Origin: Desulfobulbaceae bacterium
GTDB taxonomy: Bacteria > Desulfobacterota > Desulfobulbia > Desulfobulbales > Desulfurivibrionaceae
Length of the DNA stretch: 64,000 nucleotides
Direction: 5' to 3'
NCBI GenBank assembly: GCA_004332195.1
Contig: SJBG01000002.1
Coordinates: forward strand, 62,001 to 126,000
This document shows, one piece after another, positions 1-8,306 of the stretch. Position 1 is the stretch's first letter; each line of letters starts with the position of its first letter. The notes beneath the pieces were generated by a model. It did not search any database and had not been told where the DNA came from. It worked only from the letters and a program-made list of their open reading frames with translations. Made by a program: the position numbers and the translations under genes.

Positions 1-514
1 ACCGTTCGCCCCGCAGGCGGCAAAGAAAATAGGACTGATCCTTGCCCGGATCAAGCCCTCGGTGCAGAGTAAAACCACCCGCCCCATCGGTCAGCAAACG
101 GGCGTAATGACCGGTGGCCAGAAAATCAGCTTTTTGGCCAATCATTTGTTGCCAGAGCAGACCGAATTTGATCCGACGATTGCAGATCACGCAGGGGTTA
201 GGAGTGAGGCCAGCGCGGTACTGTCGAGTAAAAACATCCAGAACTCCGGCTCGAAACGGTGCAGTCAAATCCAGCACCGTCAGCGGGACGCCCAGATAAG
301 CAGCCACCGCCTCCGCCCGCCGCTGATGGGCATCAACCTCTCGCTGCGCCAAGCGCATAAAGACTCCGTAAACCTCGGCTCCCGCCTGATGCAGGAGGGC
401 GGCGCTCACCGCACTATCCACCCCGCCGCTCATGGCCACGGCAACTCGTTTCCGGTATAGTTGACGTCCCGCGCTGTCGTGTTGGTGATCTAAAGGGAGT
501 TTATTTGGCGACAT
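1..514 (-). CDS. mnmA: tRNA 2-thiouridylase MnmA, 3' end outside window
   Basis: MnmA activates and thiolates U34 of Lys, Glu and Gln tRNAs using sulfur relayed from a cysteine desulfurase; it acts in the cytoplasm. The minus-strand reading from ATG at 512-514 gives an N-terminal PP-loop (AMSGGVDSAV), then the NPCVICNRRIKF segment carrying the first catalytic cysteine, then ATGHYARL and GKDQSYFLCRL, all typical of MnmA. About 171 codons are visible and the gene runs off the left edge, so the second catalytic cysteine cannot be seen. A short non-conserved N-terminal extension (about 20 residues) precedes the P-loop; an internal start is possible. It is divergent from the U32 gene. Confidence 0.9.
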   Translation of the reverse strand, partial: MSPNKLPLDHQHDSAGRQLYRKRVAVAMSGGVDSAVSAALLHQAGAEVYGVFMRLAQREVDAHQRRAEAVAAYLGVPLTVLDLTAPFRAGVLDVFTRQYRAGLTPNPCVICNRRIKFGLLWQQMIGQKADFLATGHYARLLTDGAGGFTLHRGLDPGKDQSYFLCRLRGER

Positions 515-710
515 GCTCCGCACTTTACCAAAATCGGCGGCAGGCGACAGAAAAAAATTACTTGCTTAAAACATCCTGTCTTTTGGGCAAAAATCCATAA
601 ACAACGAACAATGTTGACGGAAACAAAAAAAATTAGTGGTTAAAAGCTAATCGCTGTTCCTAAGTTTCCGTTCGGACACCAAACAACGACCATTTTAAGG
701 GATAGTATTC

Positions 711-1967
711 ATGAAGGTTACCTCACGGAATTCAAACATCACGACCACCGGCCATCGGCCGGAGCTGCTGGCCCCAGCGGGTAATCAGGAAAAACTGGAG
801 GTGGCCATTCATTACGGGGCCGATGCCGTTTATCTCGGGGGCAACCGTTTCAGCTTGCGGGCCAATGCCGGTAATTTTACCGAAGAGGAATTGCAACAGG
901 CGGTGAGCTTGGCGCACGGCAAGGGAGTTCGGGTTTATGTGGCGGTCAATATTTTCGCCCATCAATGCGACCTGCGCGGATTGACCGAGTATTTCAGCTT
1001 TTTGCAGGCCATCGCAGTGGATGGTTTGATCATCGCCGACCCCGGCATTCTGGCCATCGCCCGGCGCGAAGTCCCCGAACTGGCAATTCATCTAAGCACC
1101 CAGGCCAATGTCACCAACCCTGAAAGTGCGGCCTTCTGGGAAGCTCAGGGGGTCGCAAGAATCAATCCGTCCCGGGAACTTTCCCTGGCCGAAATCACGG
1201 CTCTGCGCCGGCGGGTGCGGGCTGAGTTGGAAGTTTTTGTCCATGGGGCTCTTTGTATCGCTTATTCCGGCCGCTGTTTCCTCAGCCTTTATCTCACCGG
1301 TCGGGATGCCAACCGGGGCGACTGCGCCCATCCCTGCCGCTATCGTTACCGCTTGGAGGAAGAAAAACGCCCCAATCAGTTCTTCCCTATCGAGGAAGAT
1401 TCTCGGGGCAGTTATATTTTTAACGCTCAGGATCTCTGCCTGCTGACTCGCCTGCCCGAGCTGATCCGGGCCGGGGCCGACGCCTTAAAAATTGAAGGCC
1501 GAATGAAAAGCCTTTTCTACGTGGGCACGGTGGTCCGCCTCTACCGAGCAGCCCTGGATTTCTGGCAGGAGCACGGGCTTAACGCCCCCCTGCCCCCGAA
1601 ATTTATCGCCGAGTTAGCCAAGATCGGCGGCCGAGGCCAAAGTGAAAACTTTTTTCACTCCCCACCGGAGCGAAAAGACATGCTTTACGAGGGAACCACG
1701 ATCAAGCCGAACTGGGCCCCGGTCGCCATCATCCGCCAGGGCGGCTCCTCCCCTCTGGTAGAAGCCCGCAACCCTTTTAATCAAGGAGACAGCATCGAAT
1801 ACCTCGGTCAAGACCTTAACAACCTCGTCTGCCAGGTAACGGCCATCCACGACCATGAGGGCCGAGAGCTGACAGGAGCCAAACCCGGCAGCCGGTTGCG
1901 CCTTACCCTGCACTCCGGCTCCCGCAACGTCAACTACCAACGCCACGGCCTGTTTCGCCAGGTATAA
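711..1967 (+). CDS. U32 family peptidase-like protein (TrhP/YegQ-like)
   Basis: Members of the U32 family include TrhP/YegQ and RlhA, which take part in prephenate-dependent tRNA and 23S rRNA hydroxylation; older annotations call them collagenase-like peptidases. The 418-residue protein opens with PELLAPAGNQEKLEVAIHYGADAVY, the family N-terminus, and carries the signature region ELEVFVHGALCIAYSGRCFLS followed by NRGDCAHPCR, with the conserved cysteines. An AAGGGA ribosome site precedes the ATG. The gene converges on lpxB, with only 4 bases between the stop codons. TrhP is the closest named match by motif; the substrate is inferred. Confidence 0.8.
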   Translation: MKVTSRNSNITTTGHRPELLAPAGNQEKLEVAIHYGADAVYLGGNRFSLRANAGNFTEEELQQAVSLAHGKGVRVYVAVNIFAHQCDLRGLTEYFSFLQAIAVDGLIIADPGILAIARREVPELAIHLSTQANVTNPESAAFWEAQGVARINPSRELSLAEITALRRRVRAELEVFVHGALCIAYSGRCFLSLYLTGRDANRGDCAHPCRYRYRLEEEKRPNQFFPIEEDSRGSYIFNAQDLCLLTRLPELIRAGADALKIEGRMKSLFYVGTVVRLYRAALDFWQEHGLNAPLPPKFIAELAKIGGRGQSENFFHSPPERKDMLYEGTTIKPNWAPVAIIRQGGSSPLVEARNPFNQGDSIEYLGQDLNNLVCQVTAIHDHEGRELTGAKPGSRLRLTLHSGSRNVNYQRHGLFRQV

Positions 1968-1971
1968 AAGT

Positions 1972-3228
1972 TCAAGGGTAGGAAGACGTCTCAAGCATGC
2001 CCAGGGCAATGACGGCGGCCCTTTGCGAGGCCCCGGGACCGCCGAGTTTTTGGCGGACCTCGGCTAGGCCGTGCTCCATGGCCCGACGCCGTTCCTGGTT
2101 GTCCAGCAAATCGGCGACTTCCCGGCTGATCATGGCGGGATTGGCCTGATCCTGAATCAGTTCCGCAATTACCGACCGACCGGCCACCAGGTTTACCAGA
2201 GTGGTGAACGGGACATCGACCAACAAGCGGCCAACAAAGTAGGTGAAGGAGGAAACCCGATAGGCCGACACCATCGGTACTCCATGGATTGCCAACTCCA
2301 GGGTGACGGTGCCGGAGGCGGTCATCGCCGCGTCACAGGCGGCCATCATGCCGTGTCGGTCATGATGGCCGCTGATGCGGATATCAAGATCGGGGTATAG
2401 ATCCAGACCGTTCGCCTGCAAAATTTCCCGGCCTAGCCCGGGAGCCAGGGGCAGCAGAAAAATCGGCGGAACGGGCCTTGCGGCAGCCAGCAGCCGGGCC
2501 GCCGCCAAAAAAACCGGCAACATGGTGGCAACTTCCTGCCGACGGCTACCGGGCAGTAGGCCGATGATTTTACCTTCGCCAGCGGGTGCCAGGCCGTGCG
2601 TCATCCGCCATGACTCGCCGACCGAAGTAAGCGTCGCGGCTTGATGGACCAGGGCCGTCTCGTGCGCTGTGGGGGCAGGTGTGGCTGGAGTATTTGCCAC
2701 CGAGGTTAAATTAGAGCCGCCCAGTTCGTCAACCATGGGGTGGCCGACAAAGTCCACATCCATGCCCCGGCTACGGTAAAAATCCTGCTCAAAGGGCAGA
2801 ACCACCGCCAAGCGATCAACTAAACGCTTGATTTTGCGAACCCGACCCTGCCGCCAGGCCCAGACCTGGGGGCTGATATAGTAAAAAACCGAAATTCCCA
2901 GTTTTTTGGCGGCGGCGGCCAGCATCAAGTTGAAATCGGGATAATCGACGAGAATGAGCAGATCCGGCCGTTTTTCACCAAGAAATTGCACCAGGAGTCT
3001 GCGGGCTGTCAGAATTTCCCCCAGATGACCGAGCACCTCAATCAGCCCCACCACCGCTAGTTGCGACGAATCGTAGAGCAAATCGACACCCGCCCCCACC
3101 AGCGCGCTGCCGCCCATGGCGCTGACCTTGAGATCAGGTCGCCGAGCCCGCATGGCTTTGATCAGGTTGGCGGCGTGCATGTCGCCGGAGGCTTCGCCGG
3201 CAACGATCAGGACGTGGGGAGATGACAT
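1972..3228 (-). CDS. lpxB: Lipid-A-disaccharide synthase LpxB
   Basis: LpxB joins UDP-2,3-diacylglucosamine and lipid X to make the lipid A disaccharide, a peripheral membrane GT19 step in endotoxin assembly. Recognisable family blocks are VAGEASGDMHAANL near residue 10, VDYPDFNLMLA, the YYISPQVWAWRQGRV block, and LLPGSRRQEVATMLP. At 418 residues it is somewhat longer than the usual 380-390, because of a low-complexity insert rich in Thr, Ala and Pro (about residues 158-185, TPATPAPTAHETA) placed before LLPGSRR. The upstream oxidoreductase gene ends 6 bases before this start, so the two are probably cotranscribed. Confidence 0.93.
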   Translation of the reverse strand: MSSPHVLIVAGEASGDMHAANLIKAMRARRPDLKVSAMGGSALVGAGVDLLYDSSQLAVVGLIEVLGHLGEILTARRLLVQFLGEKRPDLLILVDYPDFNLMLAAAAKKLGISVFYYISPQVWAWRQGRVRKIKRLVDRLAVVLPFEQDFYRSRGMDVDFVGHPMVDELGGSNLTSVANTPATPAPTAHETALVHQAATLTSVGESWRMTHGLAPAGEGKIIGLLPGSRRQEVATMLPVFLAAARLLAAARPVPPIFLLPLAPGLGREILQANGLDLYPDLDIRISGHHDRHGMMAACDAAMTASGTVTLELAIHGVPMVSAYRVSSFTYFVGRLLVDVPFTTLVNLVAGRSVIAELIQDQANPAMISREVADLLDNQERRRAMEHGLAEVRQKLGGPGASQRAAVIALGMLETSSYP

Positions 3229-3234
3229 CGGCTT

Positions 3235-4197
3235 CTACAGGGTCGCGCGATACTTGCGAAAATTGGCGGCGATCTGGGTCATAATCTCCTGGGCGACATC
3301 CAGGGCTTGACGACCGTGGGGGCCGGAAACCTTGGGGGTCGTGCGCTGGCGGACATTTTGCACAAAATCCCGTAATTCAGCCTCCAGGGCATCCCGTTCC
3401 GACAAGTCAATACGGATAACCTCCTCCTGGGGCAGACCCTGGTCGTCTAGCTGGTCCTTGAGCCGGATAACCATCAAGGATTTATCAGCGTAATCAACTG
3501 CCAGGTAACTTTTAGGCTGAAAGATTCGCAAACGGCGAATATTCTCCTTGGATACCCGACTCACGGTAATGTTGGCGGTGCAACCATTGGCAAAAACAAT
3601 CCGGGCGTTGGCGATATCGGTGTTGGGAGTTATAATCGGCACGCCCACGGTATGGATGAAATTGATAGGTGCATCGACAATACTTAGAATAATGTCGATA
3701 TCATGAATCATCAAATCGAGAACCACATCGACATCGAGCCCGCGGGGCTTGTAAGTATGAATCCGATGCGACTCGATAAAAAGCGGTCGGGTGAGAAATT
3801 GCCCGAGAGCGACGATCGCCGGGTTATAGCGCTCAACATGGCCCACCTGAATAATTAGTTCTCGCCTGTTCGCGAGTTCAATCAACTCATCGGCTTCGGC
3901 CAGGGTGGTGGTCATCGGCTTTTCCAGCATAATATCCACGCCTTGTTCCAGGCAATGTTGGGCCACCCGGCTATGATGCACCGTGGGCACAACCACGCTG
4001 ACCGCATCAACTAGAGGCAGCAGTTTACTATAGTCCGTAAAGGGAATAGTGCCGTAATTGCCGGCTATTTCGGCGGCCAACTCACGGTTGAGATCGGCCA
4101 CCCCGACCAGATCGACTTCTTCCATCGCCGCATATTTGGCGGCATGGAACTTCCCGAGATGCCCTACCCCAATGACTCCAACACGAATCTTTTGCAT
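3235..4197 (-). CDS. Gfo/Idh/MocA family NAD-dependent oxidoreductase
   Basis: NAD(P)-dependent sugar oxidoreductase with a Rossmann N-terminus (MQKIRVGVIGVGHLGKFHAAKY) and the family EKPMTTTLAEADELI and VGHVERYNPAI motifs. ATG at 4195-4197 is taken as the start because upstream in-frame codons lie partly inside a dispersed repeat. It sits directly upstream of lpxB. Some bacteria use a Gfo/Idh/MocA enzyme (GnnA) with an aminotransferase to make the 3-amino lipid A precursor, and the position next to lpxB fits that idea, but no aminotransferase partner or lpxA lies in the window. Family call is firm; the lipid A role is inference. Confidence 0.85.
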   Translation of the reverse strand: MQKIRVGVIGVGHLGKFHAAKYAAMEEVDLVGVADLNRELAAEIAGNYGTIPFTDYSKLLPLVDAVSVVVPTVHHSRVAQHCLEQGVDIMLEKPMTTTLAEADELIELANRRELIIQVGHVERYNPAIVALGQFLTRPLFIESHRIHTYKPRGLDVDVVLDLMIHDIDIILSIVDAPINFIHTVGVPIITPNTDIANARIVFANGCTANITVSRVSKENIRRLRIFQPKSYLAVDYADKSLMVIRLKDQLDDQGLPQEEVIRIDLSERDALEAELRDFVQNVRQRTTPKVSGPHGRQALDVAQEIMTQIAANFRKYRATL

Positions 4198-4221
4198 AAC
4201 ATCATTCCCGTTTGAACTTAA

Positions 4222-4352
4222 GGCCACCTTGAAAAATTGCTCTTTCGTCGGCAACCGCCTCGATTTCTGCGTTATGCTCAAAAAATTATCCTCGGAATAT
4301 CAACCATATGCCTGCGGTAATTTTTTTCGCAGGCCTTGAACTCGAACAAAAA
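4222..4352 (+). repeat. Dispersed MITE-like repeat, copy 1 (right end decayed)
   Basis: Left end GGCCACCTTGAAAAATT is intact and preceded by TTAA. The internal blocks of the family are present, with a short insertion (GTCGGCAACCGCCTC region) near the left end. The right terminal inverted repeat is unrecognisable past about 4352, so no right target duplication can be read. This copy forms the border between the lpxB block and the pseudaminic acid locus. Confidence 0.85.
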
Positions 4353-4378
4353 CAGCAAGACAGCTATTCATCTTACCA

Positions 4379-5440
4379 TCACCCCACCAGCTTCCAGCTA
4401 ACTACGGTTCCGCGCTTTACATCTCTCTTTACGCTCTTGCCAAGGAGGATATCGTAATATTTAGGCGATAGGCCAGGGCCCGGCCGAATTGCTCTTAAAT
4501 TTTCTTTTGTAAAAACATCGCCTTTTTTCATATCCTGCACGATATAGAGCGAACGGCGGAAGATGAGTGATTTTTTCTCATTTTCTGTGGGACCGTAGCT
4601 TATTTTGCCTAATGCCTGCCATGCCCTTTCGGTTTCGACAACCAGGGAGCGCATCTCATCCGGCTCCATGGAAAAGGCTGAATCCACGCCGCCGTCTGCG
4701 CGGCTTAATGTAAAATGCTTTTCAATCATTGTTGCGCCAAGCGCGATAGAAGCTACGGCCGCGCCAATGCCCATTATATGGTCGGACAGGCCAATCTGGC
4801 AGTCGAACAGTTTAGCCATATGGGGGATGGTGAGGATGTTTGTGTTTTCCGGTGTTGCCGGATAGGAACTGGTGCATTTGAGTAAAATCAGATCCCTGCA
4901 TCCTGCTTCACGCGCTGTGCGCACTGTTTCATCCAGTTCCGCGATTGTTGCCATGCCGGTTGAAATAATCATCGGCTTTCCCGTGGCCGCAACTTTACGT
5001 ATCAACGGAATGTCCGTGTTTTCAAATGAGGCGATCTTATAGCAGGGAACATCAAGTTCTTTCAGAAAATCAACCGCTGTGTCGTCAAATGGTGTGCTAA
5101 AACCTACTAGCCCCAGCTCTTTGCATCGGTTAAAAATCGGCCTGTGCCACTCCCACGGGGTGTATGCCTCTTTGTAAAGATCATAAAGGGATCTGCCCTT
5201 CCACAGGCTGTCCGGATCATTGATAAAAAATTCTTTTTCAGCAATATCAAGGGTCATGGTATCGGCTGTATAGGTCTGGAGCTTTACGGCATGTGCCCCT
5301 GCTTTGGCAGCAGCCTCAACGATCGCCAGCGCCCGGTCAAGCGACTGGTTATGGTTGCCGGACATCTCGGCTATGATGAATGGCGGATGGTTGGAGCCAA
5401 TTTTTTTATCAGCGACACTAATTTCATTTTCACGGTTCAT
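4379..5440 (-). CDS. pseI: Pseudaminic acid synthase PseI
   Basis: PseI condenses 2,4-diacetamido-2,4,6-trideoxy-L-altrose with phosphoenolpyruvate to pseudaminic acid. The 353-residue protein has the NeuB-type TIM barrel (IIAEMSGNHNQSLDRA, HAVKLQTYTADTM, CYKIASFENTD, IISTGMATIAELDE, IEKHFTLSRADGGVDSAFS) and a C-terminal SAF domain (RRSLYIVQDMKKGDVFTKENLRAIRPGPGL). The wording of these blocks fits PseI better than sialic acid NeuB. The start at 5438-5440 gives the usual length. It is the last gene of the minus-strand pse locus and follows a remnant of the PseG C-terminal acetyltransferase. Confidence 0.92.
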   Translation of the reverse strand: MNRENEISVADKKIGSNHPPFIIAEMSGNHNQSLDRALAIVEAAAKAGAHAVKLQTYTADTMTLDIAEKEFFINDPDSLWKGRSLYDLYKEAYTPWEWHRPIFNRCKELGLVGFSTPFDDTAVDFLKELDVPCYKIASFENTDIPLIRKVAATGKPMIISTGMATIAELDETVRTAREAGCRDLILLKCTSSYPATPENTNILTIPHMAKLFDCQIGLSDHIMGIGAAVASIALGATMIEKHFTLSRADGGVDSAFSMEPDEMRSLVVETERAWQALGKISYGPTENEKKSLIFRRSLYIVQDMKKGDVFTKENLRAIRPGPGLSPKYYDILLGKSVKRDVKRGTVVSWKLVG

Positions 5441-5454
5441 CTATCAGGCTCTCT

Positions 5455-5730
5455 TCATAGGTTATGTGATGCACGGATTATCTGCGTTCCAATTCCATAA
5501 CTCTTAATGCCTGGCACATTATAAATCGAAATTACCGCTAACCGCCCGTCAATATCATAGCGAAGCACACCGGCAGATCTTCCGCACAGTTCGGCAATTA
5601 ATATCTGTCGGTTAGGGTTTTCAAGGCTTTCCATGAACCATCTACGATGTTCATCCAATAAAATCGGTCCAGAATTAAAAATATGCCTCCGTGTTTCTTC
5701 AGCGTTACGCCACTTATAAATGGATTAGCA
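5455..5730 (-). pseudogene. GNAT acetyltransferase remnant (3' part of broken pseG/pseH)
   Basis: Reading one minus-strand frame from about 5730 gives KWRNAEETRRHIFNSG, DEHRRWFMESLENPNRQ, then ILIAELCGRSAGVLRYD and a truncated VPGIKSYGIGTQII tail. The WRN...EEHRRWF...G.LRYD pattern is that of the GNAT domain (PseH-like) that is often fused to the C-terminus of PseG in Desulfobacterota-type clusters. There is no start codon of its own in a good context, and the C-terminus stops short of a complete GNAT fold. The matching PseG N-terminal part lies 5 kb upstream (10798-11139). I read this as the separated 3' end of one ancestral gene; the fusion itself is inferred. Confidence 0.7.
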
Positions 5731-5900
5731 ATCAAGGTCTGACGGCGAAGCTCTGGAACCTTCAGCGTCACTTCGCCCGCCTTGGTGGGCAGTCCCCGCT
5801 GGTAGTGGCCGGCTCGGGGGTCGGTGCGCGCCGCATGGCGCTGGTATTTCTCCACATTGCACAGCCGATCTGCTTTCGTGACCACGTTCGGTGCATTTTC
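5731..5900 (-). mobile_element. IS256-family transposase remnant
   Basis: A minus-strand reading contains CNVEKYQRHAARTDPRAGHY followed by QRGLPTKAGEVTLKVPELRR, the conserved N-terminal region of IS256/Mutator transposases. Only about 50 residues remain; both the DDE catalytic core and the termini are missing. It sits exactly at the join between the GNAT remnant and the AT-rich cassette, so it may mark how the cassette arrived. Confidence 0.75.
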
Positions 5901-6617
5901 TCATGACCGGTGACAAAAAGGAAGTATTTGTTCAATATCAGTAACAATTTTAATGTCAAAATCTGGTTTTGTTCTCTCTAAATTAGGTAATTGGCTAAAC
6001 CGCCCGGTATGAACCCGTGTCGTCCAAGCGCCTAATTTCTTTGCAGCCCCTATATCATTGATGGGGTGATCGCCAATAATCATGGTATGATTAGCAGGTA
6101 TATTGAAGTAATCTAATGCCATAGCATAGCCTTTTGTATCCGGTTTTGGAGCACCGATTTCCCAACAGTATACAACATAATCTACTAATTCTTGTAAACA
6201 TAGTGCTTTAACTTTATTGGTTTGTGTTTCTGTCGCACCATCAGTGACAACTGCTAAATAAAAGTTCTTGTGTAGCCGTTTTAATAATGATTTCACTCCT
6301 GGATAAAAGGCAATATCAGCTGAGTGTTGACGGTAAAGCTGAACTAAACGAGCAATTTCGTCAGGTGTATCAATCAAGCCAAAGTGCTTCAATGTAGCAT
6401 TGAATATCTTACCACGCCCCTTTTTATAAAATTCTTCCAACAAATAATTAAAAACAATTTCTTTTTTAATAGTTGCAGTTTTGGCAATATCTGCAGCAAC
6501 AGCATCAAATCCGCTAAGGACAAAATTTTTTTCTTCAAACAGGGTATCATCCAAATCAAAGACAATAACCTCTATAGTATTGTTCGGATTCAGATGGCTG
6601 GGCTTTTTAAAACTCAT
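5901..6617 (-). CDS. HAD-superfamily hydrolase
   Basis: A 238-residue HAD phosphatase, subfamily IA by layout. Motif I is VFDLDDTLFEEK (residues 19-30), motif II VVTDGATETQTNK, motif III GAPKPDTKGY and motif IV IIGDHPINDIGAAKKLG, so all catalytic residues appear intact. Base composition is clearly more AT-rich than the flanking core genes. It is the last gene of the cassette that splits pseG, 36 bases after the TylF-type methyltransferase gene, and runs into an IS256 remnant. Substrate unknown; a sugar phosphate is likely from context only. Confidence 0.85.
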   Translation of the reverse strand: MSFKKPSHLNPNNTIEVIVFDLDDTLFEEKNFVLSGFDAVAADIAKTATIKKEIVFNYLLEEFYKKGRGKIFNATLKHFGLIDTPDEIARLVQLYRQHSADIAFYPGVKSLLKRLHKNFYLAVVTDGATETQTNKVKALCLQELVDYVVYCWEIGAPKPDTKGYAMALDYFNIPANHTMIIGDHPINDIGAAKKLGAWTTRVHTGRFSQLPNLERTKPDFDIKIVTDIEQILPFCHRS

Positions 6618-6653
6618 AATGTCTTTGTCAAGGCACGCATAGAATTTGCTTTA

Positions 6654-7394
6654 TTACTCAATGACTATGTAAGAGCATAAAGGATTCAGATGATTACGCC
6701 TGATAGCGTATTTGTCCAACCCAAAAACTTCTTTTAACGCCAAGGTTTCCCCAGGAAACTCAGGACAATTTAGTTCATCAAAAGCAACAACACTTCCTTT
6801 AGTCAAACATCCTCTTATGGCTTCAAGGCAAATTTTTGTTGGTTGATATATGTCAAAATCAAAATAAGCCAATGCAACTATCGTTTCGGGATGTTCTTCA
6901 AAATACTTCCCAATCGTTTCTGCCGCATCACCTTCAATAATTTCATATTTTCTTTTGTGGGAAATAGGGCTTTCTGCTTCGTGATAATCAAGTATTTTAT
7001 TTAAATATTTTAGATATCCCTCAGAAACAGCGTAGTCACCTTTTCCGATATAACTACCATCTTTTTGGTTATCAATCCTTGGAAAACCGGAAAATGTATC
7101 AAACCCTACAATCTTTCTGTTATAGTTGTAGGGTTCATACATACCTCGAAATGATTCAAAAAGAGCGAGATTTTGGCCCCACCGCACACCGAATTCTATA
7201 ACGATGCCATGCACATTAATAATTTTTTCATATAATTGATGCATGAATAAAATTCGGGATAAGGTTTGTCTATTTAAATAAAGACCAAGATTGCTTAAAA
7301 GTTCACTATCTGGAATAGGAGTATCTCGAAACAATTCCAAGAATTCTTCTCGCTTCTGAATTTCCGCTTGCGATGAACCAGATAAAACTTTCAT
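6654..7394 (-). CDS. TylF/MycF-family O-methyltransferase
   Basis: A 246-residue SAM-dependent methyltransferase resembling macrocin O-methyltransferase TylF. Visible blocks are IEFGVRWGQNLALFESFRG (SAM site), IVGFDTFSGFP, IIEGDAAETIGKYFEE, YFDFDIYQPTKICLEAI with the metal-binding Asp residues, and VVAFDELNCPEFPGET. Family members methylate sugar hydroxyls in a metal-dependent way, and homologues occur in surface polysaccharide clusters. AT-rich, like the rest of the cassette. The sugar substrate cannot be told. Confidence 0.82.
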   Translation of the reverse strand: MKVLSGSSQAEIQKREEFLELFRDTPIPDSELLSNLGLYLNRQTLSRILFMHQLYEKIINVHGIVIEFGVRWGQNLALFESFRGMYEPYNYNRKIVGFDTFSGFPRIDNQKDGSYIGKGDYAVSEGYLKYLNKILDYHEAESPISHKRKYEIIEGDAAETIGKYFEEHPETIVALAYFDFDIYQPTKICLEAIRGCLTKGSVVAFDELNCPEFPGETLALKEVFGLDKYAIRRNHLNPLCSYIVIE

Positions 7395-7427
7395 TTCCTT
7401 TTTCCCCTTACTTTTTAAAAACCACGA

Positions 7428-8306
7428 TTATATTGGTTTGAAAAAACCTATGAGTTCCCGTCCCAAACCTAATTCTGCAATTGCCTCGTATACTTTTATC
7501 GTTTTCTCAGGTGAGAGACGGTGCATAAAATTCTCAATTTCAACCCTGCTCCGGTGACAAGATTTGCCAACACTTTTCTTTTCAATATAATTAGTGTTTT
7601 TATTTACAAGGTTAAAATCAATCGGATAATCAGCTATAACTCTTTTACATTGAAAACCCGCCTCACGACATAAATTAATCAGCCCATTTTTATTGAAATA
7701 AGAGAGATGATCAGGATACGCAATCCAAAATGATTGAGAAATATATTTCTGCTCAAGAAGATAGTTTTGCATGGCAGAGAAATCATTAGGCACCTCAATA
7801 ACTAATACCCCCCCCTCGTCAATCAATTCTCTTGTACTACTTAATAAAGAAAGCGGATTGATAACATGTTCCAAAACATTATCTAATAAAATGACTGAAT
7901 ATCTCTTTTTTTTTACTATCAACTTATTCAGATTCTCATATATGTCACCAACTAACATATCAGCCAAACAGCTATCATGGTATTTTTTACAACCGAATTC
8001 ACTATAATCCAGACCAGCGCAATGCCAGCCTTGCTTTTTAAAAAAGTCTAATGCCCAACCTTCACCGGCTCCAACATCTAAAAATGTCTTAAGCAGATTA
8101 CTTCCCAGTAATTCATTGATAATGATATGTTTTTGCGATAGTTTGTTCTTAAAATATAAGATCTCATCCTCTGAATAAGATTTTTCATAGCTACCATGTG
8201 CCTCTTGATAGTACTTTTCGGCATAATAGTTTTTTAACTCTTCCAGCGTTGGTTTATTAATAATTTCATAAAAGCCAAACCGATTTTTAAAAACTCTTTT
8301 ATCCAT
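7428..8306 (-). CDS. Class I SAM-dependent methyltransferase
   Basis: Start is ATG at 8304-8306, overlapping the end of the upstream SDR/ATP-grasp gene by 8 bases (ATGGATAA); the open frame extends further upstream but inside that gene. The protein (about 292 residues) has a Rossmann SAM motif TFLDVGAGEGWALDFFKKQG, a LLDNVLEHVINPLSLL motif and a C-terminal HLSYFNKNGLINLCREAGF segment typical of methyltransferase_23-type enzymes in polysaccharide loci. The tight overlap points to translational coupling with the fusion gene. Substrate unknown. Confidence 0.82.
   Translation of the reverse strand: MDKRVFKNRFGFYEIINKPTLEELKNYYAEKYYQEAHGSYEKSYSEDEILYFKNKLSQKHIIINELLGSNLLKTFLDVGAGEGWALDFFKKQGWHCAGLDYSEFGCKKYHDSCLADMLVGDIYENLNKLIVKKKRYSVILLDNVLEHVINPLSLLSSTRELIDEGGVLVIEVPNDFSAMQNYLLEQKYISQSFWIAYPDHLSYFNKNGLINLCREAGFQCKRVIADYPIDFNLVNKNTNYIEKKSVGKSCHRSRVEIENFMHRLSPEKTIKVYEAIAELGLGRELIGFFKPI

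Noticed and set aside
62-460. Plus-strand open frame of 132 codons at the left edge
   Set aside because: It lies antisense to mnmA, whose motifs are clear on the minus strand.
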